Assembly (NCBI GenBank): GCA_005889445.1
Contig: VBGS01000058.1
Span: 1 to 12,725 of the forward strand
Direction of reading: 5' to 3'
Source: Chloroflexota bacterium
GTDB lineage: Bacteria; Chloroflexota; Limnocylindria; P2-11E
Length of the DNA stretch: 12,725 nucleotides
The position numbers and the translations under genes were made by a program. Below are positions 1-7,086 of the stretch, in pieces (the stretch's first letter is position 1; every line of letters starts with the position of its first letter). Below the pieces are notes generated by a model. That model searched no databases. It worked only from the letters and a program-made list of their open reading frames with translations, and was not told where the DNA came from.

Positions 1-154
1 TGACACGGTCGTCCGCCTTCACCGTGTCGAGCGTCGGGCCCTCGCGGCGCGCCTCGACGGGCGTTCGCGTCTTCGGTTCGGCGCGGTGGACCTTGACCCG
101 CTCGTCGGCGCTCTTCGTGTTGTCGGGTCGCGGGGTCTGCAGCGCGTCAGCCAT
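1..154 (-). CDS. 5' end of an unrecognised charged protein (partial)
   Basis: An ATG at 154, ten bases after the stop of the hydrolase-cyclase gene, opens a frame that runs off the left edge after 51 codons. The visible N-terminus (begins MADALQTPRPDNTKSADERV) is rich in Lys, Arg, Asp, Glu, Pro and Thr. It has no hydrophobic stretch, so this part is probably disordered and shows no signal peptide. I do not recognise the family. There is no strong Shine-Dalgarno sequence before the ATG. The short spacing fits the tail of the same operon. The main support is that the frame stays open in the direction of all its neighbours and starts just where the previous gene ends; the function cannot be read from this fragment. 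Confidence 0.45.
   Translation of the reverse strand, partial: MADALQTPRPDNTKSADERVKVHRAEPKTRTPVEARREGPTLDTVKADDRV
2..28. repeat. 8-bp perfect inverted repeat inside the left partial gene
   Basis: GACACGGT at 2-9 and ACCGTGTC at 21-28 are exact reverse complements with an 11-base loop. It lies within coding sequence, has no T-run after it, and may be chance in GC-rich DNA. Confidence 0.4.
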
Positions 155-164
155 CGCGATGACT

Positions 165-1417
165 CTAGTCCACGACGACGAGGAGTTCGCGCGGCTCGGC
201 GATTCCCTTGAGCGCGTGCAGTCCACGGTCACCGAACTGAATGCCCGAGCCGGCGCAGAGATCGCGGACCGTACTCGAGACGAGGATCTCTCCGGCCGCC
301 GCCGCGGCCGCGATACGCGCCGCGAGATGGACATTGATTCCTCTGATCGCGCTGCCCGCCCGTTCGACCTCGCCTACATGAACGCCCGCTCTGATCCGTA
401 GTCCGAGTTCCATGTCTGAACGCGCGATCGCTCTCAGACACTGGATCGCCCGGGCCGGACCTTCGAAGGTCGCGAGGATGCCGTCACCCGCTGAATCGAT
501 CTCCGTACCGCGATGTCCTGTAAGCGCCTCTCGCGCAAGCCGGTAGTGCTGATCGAGGAGTTCCTTCCACGCACGATCGCCCAGCTCGGTCGCGCGTACC
601 GTCGAAGCGACCAGGTCGAAGAATGCGATCGTGGTCAGGAAGCGTTCTCCGCTCGGAGGGGACGAAGATCCTGTGGCAAATTCCTCGATCGCCGTATAGA
701 CCGGCTCTGGATCGATCCCGAGCCAGGGGGCGCCCATGTAGTGGGTCTTTCCGGGAAAGAGGCGGACCCGCGCCCCCGGTATTCGTGCAGCCAGATCGCG
801 CACGGCTTCGGGTTCCGTGATCGGATCGCCGTCCCGAGCCATCACCAGCGTCGGGACGCGAATCGCCGGCAATACGTCGCGGATGTCTCCGTCCCGGTTC
901 ATCTCCTCGAGCGCGACCACGGCCGCGGGTGAGGCGGCCATCTGCATCCGCGAGAGGATCGCATCCACGACGGCGTCATCAGCCTCCGGACCGACCCCGG
1001 CCCCCCACGTTCGGACGTACTCGCGCGAGGGCCATTGCCCTGCCAACGCTGCGAGCCGTGCGTCTTCTTCGGCTTTTGTTATTCCCCAGGGGTAGTCGGC
1101 CGCGCGCACGAACCGCGCCTGACATCCCCAGATGATCAGGGCTCGGGTACGGGTCGGATGCATCGCCGCGAATACGCACGCCATCGATCCACAACGCGGT
1201 CGGACATGCCCGTCCCCCGCTTGTCGAAACGGATGAGCCGAGCGAAGCGCGACAGCCGTTCGATCGTCTGAACCTGCCGCGGCTCATTCCAGGCAAGCGC
1301 GAGATGCGACAGCGTCCCGGGTGCCACAACCAGGTCGAGTGGCGCGCGTTCGCCGGTGATCTGGTAGGCGATGTTGACGTCGCCACTGCGCGCGTACCGC
1401 ACCGGTGGCATGTCCAT
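165..1417 (-). pseudogene. alpha/beta hydrolase-adenylate cyclase fusion, broken by an internal loss
   Basis: Two frames together make one protein. Codons from ATG 1417 to about 1190 encode the hydrolase N-terminus (starts MDMPPVRYARSGDVNIAYQ, includes FDKRGTGMSDRV). From about 1190 to 165 another frame continues the hydrolase cap and C-terminus, with the likely catalytic Asp (VMARDGD) and His (GKTHYMG). A class III cyclase domain follows, with FFDLVAST and DSAGDG supplying the two metal-binding Asp residues. The cyclase has V-H-L-A-A-R where V-N-x-A-x-R is usual. Hydrolases of this fusion family carry about 35 residues between the two parts, including the G-x-S-x-G nucleophile elbow; these are absent and the frame shifts. 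The cyclase half would make cAMP from ATP in the cytoplasm, and the hydrolase half may act as its sensor (inference). As written the hydrolase has no nucleophile, and only the second frame could give an intact cyclase. An assembly error is possible. Confidence 0.8.
1184..1195 (-). other. deletion junction in the hydrolase-cyclase gene
   Basis: On the minus strand the frame ending in Ser-Asp-Arg-Val-Val meets, within about 7 bases, a second frame reading Gly-Ser-Met-Ala-Cys-Val-Phe. In full-length relatives about 35 residues, including Gly-x-Ser-Glu-Gly-Gly, separate these two points. The missing length (roughly 100 bp) is estimated from recalled family members and was not computed. Confidence 0.65.
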
Positions 1418-1430
1418 GCCGAGCCGGATG

Positions 1431-1853
1431 CTACTCGGCGTACGCCCTCTGCAGCCGCTCCGCGACCTGCTGCAGCCAACGCAGCTCCGTCAGACCCGCG
1501 CGCGCGATCACCATCCCGCGAGTGAACGCGAGCCACGGTTTGAGCGTGCCCGCGAGGAGTCCCAGCCATGTCGCGCTCGTCGCGTCCACCTTGGGACCGG
1601 GACCTTTCAGGTCAGCGAGCTCGGCGTGGAGCTTCCCATCGCCGGCCTGGAACTCGATCGCGCGGCCGATGTCCGTGAAGCGGAGCAGCGCGCGACCGGC
1701 CTTGACGTCCTTGAGCGCTGCCTGAACAGCCTCGGTCGAGCTGGCCGCCGTCAGGATCCGCAGCACCAGATCGGGTATGTCGTTCCCGGAGCCGTCGGTC
1801 TTCGCCCGTGCTTCCGCTTCGTCGAGCACGGCGGCGAGCTCCGCTCTGGTCAC
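1431..1853 (-). CDS. small SCP2-like sterol/lipid carrier domain protein
   Basis: This 140-residue protein starts at a GTG whose bases overlap the tsaD stop (GTGA), which implies translational coupling. An upstream in-frame start at 1955 would lie inside tsaD and was not used. The N-terminal 45 residues are helical and charged. Residues from about 50 onward follow the SCP2 pattern: a strand pair around RALLRFTDIGRAIEFQAGDG, an Asp-containing segment, then WLGLLAGTLKPWLAFTRG, matching the 'Gxlxp..aFxxGk' helix and turn typical of SCP2 domains. Such domains bind lipids or acyl-CoA in a hydrophobic tunnel, usually in the cytoplasm. No signal peptide or membrane segment is visible. Its place between tsaD and a cyclase gives no clear functional hint. 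The family call is moderate because it rests on pattern recognition only. Confidence 0.6.
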   Translation of the reverse strand: MTRAELAAVLDEAEARAKTDGSGNDIPDLVLRILTAASSTEAVQAALKDVKAGRALLRFTDIGRAIEFQAGDGKLHAELADLKGPGPKVDATSATWLGLLAGTLKPWLAFTRGMVIARAGLTELRWLQQVAERLQRAYAE

Positions 1854-2747
1854 GCGAGCTTGAGGTCGCTGCGCACCGCCGCGGGTATCTCCGTGCCGCG
1901 ATGACGCAGCGCGAAGAACGCCGCCGCGCCGATCATCGCACCGTTGTCCGTGCACAGGCCCGGTCGCGGCACCCGCAGCGGATGTCCGATGCGGCGAGCG
2001 ATCTCCTCGCGCAGCGCGAGGTTCGCGGCCACGCCGCCACCGAGCAGCACGGTCTCGACCGCGTGCTCCGCCGCCGCACGCGCGGTCTTCTCCGCGAGCA
2101 TCTCGGTGATCGCCTTCTGGAAGGATGCGGCGACGTCGGCGACGGGCACGTTCCCCTTCTTCTCGAGCTCGCGCACGAGGCGCAGGACCGCGGTCTTGAG
2201 GCCGCTGAACGAAAAGTCGAACCGATCGGCGACCGCGGCGCGCGGCAGCGGGAACGCGTTCGGATCGCCCTCTTTGGCGACTCGCTCGATGATCGGCCCG
2301 CCCGGGAACCCGAGGTGCAGCAGCCGCGCCACTTTGTCGAACGCCTCGCCGGCCGCGTCATCGATGGTCCGCCCGAGCAGTCGGAAGCGCCGGTGCGCCT
2401 CCATGAGCACCAGATCGCTGTGCGCGCCGCTCACGACCAGCACGATGGCGGGGATCTCCGGCTCGGGCGGGATGTGCGCCCACCAGAAGGCAACCGATCA
2501 GGCCTGGTCCGACGGTCGCGGCGATCGCGTCGATCTCCGCCAGCTCGCGGCCCGCGTCGCGGAGCGCCTTCTCGGTCAAGGAATCGAGGGTCCGCAGATG
2601 CTCGCGCGCAGCCACCTCCGGGACGATGCCGCCGGTGTCCTGATGCACGAGCTGCGAGGCGACCACGTTCGACCGGATCCGCCGGCCATCCTCGACGACC
2701 GCGACGCCGGTCTCGTCGCACGACGTCTCGATCGCGAGGATTCTCAA
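1850..2747 (-). pseudogene. tsaD: TsaD (tRNA t6A threonylcarbamoyltransferase), broken by an internal loss
   Basis: TsaD transfers the threonylcarbamoyl group to A37 of ANN-decoding tRNAs, working with TsaB and TsaE. The start is a TTG at 2747 overlapping the rimI stop (TTGA). Residues 1-90 read cleanly, with ILAIETSCDETG and TVGPGLIGCLLVG. At about 2480 the frame changes, and the second part (to 1850) carries VLVVSGAHSDL, IDDAAGEAFDK, DFSFSGLKTA, LLGGGVAANLALRE and CTDNGAMIG. E. coli TsaD has about 33 residues between GALLVG and the start of the VSGGH region; only three or four are present here. The missing part holds the H-x-x-x-H metal ligands (His111/His115 in E. coli), so the protein as written could not work. 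TsaD is essential in most bacteria and the flanks show no decay, so an assembly error is likely. Its neighbours rimI, tsaB and tsaE confirm the identity. Confidence 0.9.
2478..2486 (-). other. deletion junction in tsaD
   Basis: The frame ending Gly-Cys-Leu-Leu-Val-Gly runs directly into a frame reading Trp-Ala-His-Ile-Pro-Pro-Glu-Pro. About 30 residues of normal TsaD are missing between them. The sequence at the join, TGGGCG, could serve both as a Val-Gly codon context on the left and as Trp-Ala on the right, so a short shared word may have guided the join (inference). Confidence 0.7.
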
Positions 2748-3259
2748 GAGGATTCCAGGGCGGCCTTGAGCTTCGCCAGACGATCGCGGACCGGACGGTC
2801 GCGGAGCCGCTCGGTCCACATGATGAGCGCGTCCTCGTTGTTGTCGGAGTAGTAGCGGCGACGGACCCCGGCGCGCCGAAATCCGTATTTCTCGTACAGC
2901 TTCTGCGCCGCGAGGTTCGACGCACGAACCTCGAGGGTGAGCCACTCCGCGTTGAGCGCGGCGGCCATCTCGAAGATCCGGACGAGCAATCGCTCTCCGA
3001 CGCGCCGCCGCCGCTGATCGGGGTGGACCGCGAAGGTGGTGATGTGCGCCTCGTCCACCATCAGCCACAGGCCGGCGTAGCCGATGATCCGGTCGCCTTC
3101 GCGAGCGACGATGTAGCGGGCGTTCTTGTTCTGGGTGAGCTCGTGCCGGAACGCGTTCGCCGGCCAGGGGACCGGGAAGGAGGCCCGCTCGACGTCCTGC
3201 ACCGCGGCGACGTCGTCCACGGTCATCTCCTCGATCACGATCGGAAAGGTGGCGACCAT
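2744..3259 (-). CDS. rimI: RimI-type N-alpha-acetyltransferase (GNAT fold)
   Basis: A complete 171-residue GNAT protein. RimI acetylates the N-terminal residue of ribosomal protein bS18, or of other proteins, using acetyl-CoA. The visible GNAT pattern includes FAVHPDQRRRRVGERLL at about 77-92 (the CoA pyrophosphate loop, in the R-R-x-G-x form with Arg instead of the last Gly/Ala) and N-L-A-A-Q-K-L-Y-E-K-Y-G-F at 115-127, followed by a tyrosine-rich strand (RRRYYSDNNEDALIM). It is about 20 residues longer than E. coli RimI because of a basic C-terminal tail. The start is ATG 3259, ten bases after the tsaB stop, with AGGA touching the start codon; Met12, preceded by GAGGAG, is an alternative start. 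rimI lying between tsaB and tsaD is a very common bacterial order, which supports the symbol over a generic GNAT. Confidence 0.88.
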   Translation of the reverse strand: MVATFPIVIEEMTVDDVAAVQDVERASFPVPWPANAFRHELTQNKNARYIVAREGDRIIGYAGLWLMVDEAHITTFAVHPDQRRRRVGERLLVRIFEMAAALNAEWLTLEVRASNLAAQKLYEKYGFRRAGVRRRYYSDNNEDALIMWTERLRDRPVRDRLAKLKAALESS

Positions 3260-3269
3260 TCCTGCGACT

Positions 3270-4004
3270 CTAGCTTCGCTTCGGAAGGCCGAGCGTACGT
3301 TCGTCCGTCGGCGCGGGGCCGAATGGCTGGTCGAACGACACGCGGATCGACGGCTGTCGCACGTAGAGCGGCTCGATCTCGCTCATCTTCACCTGTGTTC
3401 TGCTGTCGAGCTCCCTCCAGCCAAGCTCCGCCAGATAGCCCGCCCGCCGCATACGCGATGCCGGTGACGCGAAGAGCGCTTTCGGGCCGAGGAGGTCGCG
3501 AAGTGTGGCCTCCGCCTCGGCGCCGATCTCGCCGACGAAGAGCGTGTGCGTCCCGATCTGTCGGCAGATCTCCGCAAGGCTCGCGACGATGAACGGCGAG
3601 CGCCGCTGCCACTTGCGATTCCGCTCCTGGTAGAACGCCGCGTAAAACTGGTCGCGGCCGGCGGGAAGCAGCGGGCAGACGCGCTGTTTGGACGGCGCGT
3701 GCGGATACGCGAGCACGTCGAGCGTCGAGATGCCCACCAGCGATGCGCCGCTTCCCCTCGCGATGCCCTGGCCCGCGGCGATCGCGACGCGCAGGCCGGT
3801 GAACGAGCCCGGTCCGGTGGCGACCGCGACCCGCGTCACGGTCGTGAGGGACGTTCGGGTCGACGTGAGGATGCGCTCGATCGCCGGAAAGAGCTCGTCG
3901 CCGTGTCTACGCTGCGCACGCCAGGTCTCCTCTCCGAGGACGTCGCGCCCGTCGAACACGGCGACCGAGGCCCACTCGGTCGACGTGTCAAGCGCGAGCA
4001 ACAC
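3270..4004 (-). CDS. tsaB: TsaB, non-catalytic partner of TsaD in t6A synthesis
   Basis: A complete 244-residue ASKHA-fold protein. TsaB pairs with TsaD in the threonylcarbamoyl-transfer complex in the cytoplasm. The signature residues are present: the N-terminal strand LLALDTSTEWASVAVFDG, RRHGDELFPAI at 32-42, ATGPGSFTGLRVAIA at 62-76 and the following GISTLDVLAY. The length matches the usual 220-240. The start is GTG 4004, which lies 17 bases inside the 3' end of tsaE, so the two are probably translated together. The C-terminal part (YLAELGWRELDSR, then EIEPLYVR) is the usual TsaB ending. I see no lesion. Confidence 0.93.
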   Translation of the reverse strand: MLLALDTSTEWASVAVFDGRDVLGEETWRAQRRHGDELFPAIERILTSTRTSLTTVTRVAVATGPGSFTGLRVAIAAGQGIARGSGASLVGISTLDVLAYPHAPSKQRVCPLLPAGRDQFYAAFYQERNRKWQRRSPFIVASLAEICRQIGTHTLFVGEIGAEAEATLRDLLGPKALFASPASRMRRAGYLAELGWRELDSRTQVKMSEIEPLYVRQPSIRVSFDQPFGPAPTDERTLGLPKRS

Positions 4005-4476
4005 TGGAACGAAGCTCCTCCACCAGTCGTGCCGAGCGGCGGCCTGTCCCGCTGATCACGGCCCGCCGCTTGGTATCCGCGATCCACTCGAGCCTGACGT
4101 CGACCCGGTCCTCCGGCAACGCCGACACGGCGCGATCGGGCCACTCGATGACGGTGACGCCGCCCGCCTCCAGACACTCCTCCCATCCGGTGTTCGTGAT
4201 GTCCGCCCCCTCGAGCCGGTACAGGTCCAAATGGAACATGGGCATGCGGCCGCCGAAGTGCTCGCGGAGGATGATGAACGTCGGGCTCGCGACGTCGACG
4301 GGGTCGATGCCGAGGCCCACCGCGACGCCGCGGGCCAGCACCGTCTTTCCCGCTCCAAGCTCGCCCCACAGCGCGAAGACGTCGTTCGGCTGAGCGAGCT
4401 TGCCGAGGCGTTCGCCGAGGCGTTCGGTGTGGAGCGAGGAATGGCTAACGAGATCGATCGAATCTGCGTCGCTCAA
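3988..4476 (-). CDS. tsaE: TsaE, ATPase of the t6A synthesis complex
   Basis: A complete 162-residue P-loop ATPase that drives turnover of the TsaB-TsaD complex. Walker A is GELGAGKT at 38-45. It is followed by SPTF at 64-67, FHLDLYRL at 81-88 and EWPDR at 111-115, all standard for the family. The most likely start is TTG 4476, because no ATG or GTG lies between it and the conserved N-terminal helix. That start overlaps the end of the upstream membrane-protein gene by 32 bases. The gene ends inside tsaB. The tsaE-tsaB-rimI-tsaD run is a well-known arrangement and makes the assignment firm. Confidence 0.93.
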   Translation of the reverse strand: MSDADSIDLVSHSSLHTERLGERLGKLAQPNDVFALWGELGAGKTVLARGVAVGLGIDPVDVASPTFIILREHFGGRMPMFHLDLYRLEGADITNTGWEECLEAGGVTVIEWPDRAVSALPEDRVDVRLEWIADTKRRAVISGTGRRSARLVEELRSSVARA

Positions 4477-4771
4477 GGATCATCCGAATCGTAATGCCGG
4501 CGAACGAGCCGAAGAGCGCGGCCCAGATCGCGAGATACCACTCCACCGGGACCGCGCACAGCGCGGTGATCCCCGCCCCGCAGCCGAGGAAGCCCGCGAG
4601 AGGCACGACCACGAGCGCGCCGACGAGGTTTCGCCGCCGGTTGAGCGAGCGCTGCTGCTGTTCGAACGCGGCGCGTCGCTTGTCCTCGGCTCGGGAAGCG
4701 GATCGCTCGCTGGGGACGGACGGCGGCGCGTGCAGGGTCCGTCGCTCTCTCCGCCGGCGGCGTCGCGGCAC
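4445..4771 (-). CDS. small two-helix membrane protein with a basic, disordered N-terminus
   Basis: This 108-residue frame starts at GTG 4771, nine bases after the preceding stop. Residues 1-48 are strongly basic and hydrophilic (PRRRRRRERR, then a Gln/Arg-rich stretch). Hydrophobic segments at about 49-71 (LVGALVVVPLAGFLGCGAG) and 77-97 (EWYLAIWAALFGSFAGITI) are separated by a short turn, and a basic tail ends the protein. This suggests a helical hairpin with both ends in the cytoplasm under the positive-inside rule. I do not recognise a family. It overlaps tsaE by 32 bases in another frame, so some of its 3' codons are shared. The coherent hydrophobic pattern and the operon position support a real gene, but its role is unknown. 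Confidence 0.6.
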   Translation of the reverse strand: MPRRRRRRERRTLHAPPSVPSERSASRAEDKRRAAFEQQQRSLNRRRNLVGALVVVPLAGFLGCGAGITALCAVPVEWYLAIWAALFGSFAGITIRMILERRRFDRSR

Positions 4772-4780
4772 GAGCGGAGA

Positions 4781-5803
4781 CTAACGCGCGTGGTAGCCGC
4801 GAACGTTCGCCACGGGGAAGAGATCGTCGCCGCAGCGAAGCGCGTCGACGCGATGCTCGCTCGCAAGCCCGATCTCGCCGACCGGCTCGCATGACGTCGT
4901 CAGCGTACGGACGCTGGCGTAGTCAGCCGCGAGCGCGGTGGGCGGCGCATCGCGGGCGATGTCGGCCGCATCCGCGGGACCGAACGCGAAGAGCCGCGCG
5001 CTCGCCGTGTGGATCGTCGCACGCGAGCCGGCGAGGCTGACAAGCGGCTCGAAGATCTCGCGAGCTGGCGCGGCGCTGCCGAATCCGAGAAGGGAGAGCA
5101 CGGTCGGGCGATCCTCGCGTGTCGCTCCGCCCGACGCGAGGGCGCCGTCGCCGTACACCACGCGGAGTCCCGCGGCGGGGATGGCACCGCCGACGATCCC
5201 GGCGAGACCGCACGCGTGAGCCCTGGTCAGCGCCTCGGCTGAGATCTTGGCGCCGGCGATGAGGATCCGTCCGCTGAGCCGCACGTCGAGGCGGAATGGG
5301 GACAGCTCCGCGCGCGGCGAGTCGACGCCGAGCACGAGCTCGCCGATGGCATCGGGGCCGTAGGCCGCGACGCCCTCCAGCCCCCAGGCAGCGCCTTCCA
5401 CCGTCACCGCGCTGTCATCGGATCGCGTGACCGTGCCGTCGAGCGTCGAGCGAACGGTCCATCGCCCGACGATCGGGGCCACCAGCAGATCGCCGTCCGC
5501 GGTCATCTGGACGAGACGGCCGGCATGGGGGGCGGTGACGGCGCGGGCGAACCGGCGACCGGTCCGGGCGATGACCATGCGCGCTTTCACCTCGCTGCCC
5601 ACGGCGACGCGAAGGACCCGCGGGAGATCGGCCGGCTCGAGTCCGAGCCGCCGCGCGCCGGCGACGCGAGTCGCGGACGCGAGGACCGCGCCGGAGCCGA
5701 TGACCTCCCCCGCGAGCACGCGGGCGCCGAGCGCCGCGCGCTCGACGGCCCCGATCGGGAGCGGATGCTCCGCCGTCCACGTCTGGAAGCGCCACCCGTT
5801 CAC
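4781..5803 (-). CDS. conserved MutL-companion protein of unknown function
   Basis: A 340-residue protein starting at GTG 5803, which overlaps the stop of the MutL-like gene (GTGA). It has no signal peptide or membrane helix. The first half reads like short beta-rich repeats of the swivelling or hybrid-motif type: RVLAGEVIGSGAVLA, then VAVGSEVKARMVIART, then AVTAPHAGRLVQMTADGDL. Such repeats recall biotinyl/lipoyl-like or KOW-like barrels. The second half has an alternating strand-helix pattern (ILIAGAKISAEALTRAHACG, then LAGIVGGAIPAAGLRVVYG, then VLSLLGFGSAAPAREIFEPL). From memory, Chloroflexota often carry a protein of this layout beside a MutL/GlmL gene, where it remains uncharacterised. 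Its pairing with the MutL-like gene suggests the two products act together; no activity can be named. Confidence 0.7.
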   Translation of the reverse strand: MNGWRFQTWTAEHPLPIGAVERAALGARVLAGEVIGSGAVLASATRVAGARRLGLEPADLPRVLRVAVGSEVKARMVIARTGRRFARAVTAPHAGRLVQMTADGDLLVAPIVGRWTVRSTLDGTVTRSDDSAVTVEGAAWGLEGVAAYGPDAIGELVLGVDSPRAELSPFRLDVRLSGRILIAGAKISAEALTRAHACGLAGIVGGAIPAAGLRVVYGDGALASGGATREDRPTVLSLLGFGSAAPAREIFEPLVSLAGSRATIHTASARLFAFGPADAADIARDAPPTALAADYASVRTLTTSCEPVGEIGLASEHRVDALRCGDDLFPVANVRGYHAR

Positions 5804-7086
5804 GCGAGTCCGCCTGGCAGAGCGCCCACCGCCGCGAAGTGACGCGCCACGACCGGCAGTCGCTCAGCGTCGCGATGCGGCAACCCGAGCGGACGACCGC
5901 GAGCGTCGACGAGGAGGCCGAGGGCTCCCACGTTGCCCGTCCCGCGCAGACTCCCGATCGAGACGTCGACGTCGCCGCCGAGCGGGACGAGATCGAACGA
6001 TCCGCGCGACACGCGACGCTCGTTCCGCCCGTTCGCATGCACCAGACGCAGCTTCGTCGCGCGCTCGGGGACGGTCAGGACGAGCGCGATGCGGGCGGCC
6101 CTGCCGTCGTCGGGCTCGCGCCACACGCTGGTCAGGCCGGTCGGCTCGACGCCGTCGACGACCGTGAGAAGGGTCTGCGCCAGACGAGGGAATGCCGCGA
6201 TGCGACCGGTCGCGAGAACGCTCCGCGCCTCGCGCATCGCGGCCACGTCGCACCCCGCGCTGAGCGCCGCGCGGAGCAGGTGCGCGACGGCCTCTCGCGC
6301 CAGGGCCATCTCGAGGGCGAGTGCGAGCTCGGTCCCGGGGACCGCGCCAGGCCAGCCTGCGCGGTTGTAGATCCGCTCCAGCAGCGCCGGCGCATCGACC
6401 GGCCAGGGCAGCCATCGGCGGATCCGGTCCACACCGATGTCGGCGACGAGCCGGTCGCTCGCGGCGCCGACGCCGCACGACACCAGGTGCGCCGCGTCGA
6501 TGATCCCCTCGGGGCCGGCGAACGCGCACGAGGTCTCCTGCTCGGAGACGTCGATCACGAGGGCGGTGCCTCGCGATGAGGCGGCGAGAGCGCGCGCGGC
6601 GTCCTCCACGATCTCGTCACGGAGCGACTGATCCGCCTCGCGGCGGCGCAGCGCGCGCAGCGCGATGATCGCGGCGGTCGCGTCTGCCAGGACGTCGAGG
6701 GCGAAGGGCTTCGCGGCGGTTCGAACGCGATCGGCCAGCTTCGCCGCGCCGATCACGTAGACGATCGGTAACGGCCGCTGCGCCGCGCAGCCGAGGCGCA
6801 GCGCGTCCAGCGCAAGGGCGACGCCCTTCGCGTCGCGCGCGTCGCCGGAGAGGAGGACCGCGTCGAGGCGCGCGTCGCGAAACGCCTGCGCGAGCTCGAC
6901 GATCGCTCCGTGTTCCTGCGCCGCGACGACGAGCGCCGTGTCGACGCCCGCCGCGAGCGCGATCCGCGAAAGGAAGTGCGCCGCGGTCTGGGCACGACCG
7001 TGAACAAGCGCGACGCGGACGAGGCGTCCCGGACCGACGCGGACCTCGACCGGGACCTCGACCGCCGCCCCGGCCGAGACGGTCAC
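5800..7086 (-). CDS. divergent MutL/GlmL-like ASKHA protein (glutamate mutase L family)
   Basis: The chosen start, GTG 7086, overlaps the stop of the amidotransferase gene (GTGA) and gives 428 residues. The longer open frame to 7200 would sit inside that gene. The core matches the later part of the MutL family, proteins found beside B12-dependent mutases: LDAVLLSGDARD at 74-85, PLPIVYVIGAAKLADRV at 105-121, TALVIDVSEQETS at 174-186, SCGVGAASDRL, RWLPWPVDAP, an AREAV helix, ATGRIAAFPRLAQTLLTVVDGVEPTG, and a tail containing DARGRPLGLP. Two oddities stand out. The N-terminal ASKHA half with its D-x-G-x-T phosphate loop is not seen. The internal phosphate motif, usually DVGGATT, is degenerate (DVSEQETS). 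ATP binding may therefore be lost. The neighbouring methylmalonyl-CoA mutase suggests a helper role for that enzyme (inference). Family membership is fairly sure; function is not. Confidence 0.65.
   Translation of the reverse strand: MTVSAGAAVEVPVEVRVGPGRLVRVALVHGRAQTAAHFLSRIALAAGVDTALVVAAQEHGAIVELAQAFRDARLDAVLLSGDARDAKGVALALDALRLGCAAQRPLPIVYVIGAAKLADRVRTAAKPFALDVLADATAAIIALRALRRREADQSLRDEIVEDAARALAASSRGTALVIDVSEQETSCAFAGPEGIIDAAHLVSCGVGAASDRLVADIGVDRIRRWLPWPVDAPALLERIYNRAGWPGAVPGTELALALEMALAREAVAHLLRAALSAGCDVAAMREARSVLATGRIAAFPRLAQTLLTVVDGVEPTGLTSVWREPDDGRAARIALVLTVPERATKLRLVHANGRNERRVSRGSFDLVPLGGDVDVSIGSLRGTGNVGALGLLVDARGRPLGLPHRDAERLPVVARHFAAVGALPGGLA

Noticed and set aside
2..28. Inverted repeat near the left edge as a terminator or operator
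   Set aside because: It is inside an open coding frame, has only 8 paired bases, and lacks a following T-run on either strand.
2478..2486. Programmed ribosomal frameshift as the explanation for split tsaD
   Set aside because: A frameshift would keep all residues. Here about 30 family residues including the metal site are missing, and there is no slippery run or obvious stimulatory structure.
1808..3592. 594-codon open frame on the plus strand
   Set aside because: It lies opposite tsaD, rimI and the end of tsaB, is extremely rich in Arg, Gly, Ala and Pro, and shows no recognisable motif. Long antisense frames are expected in GC-rich coding DNA.
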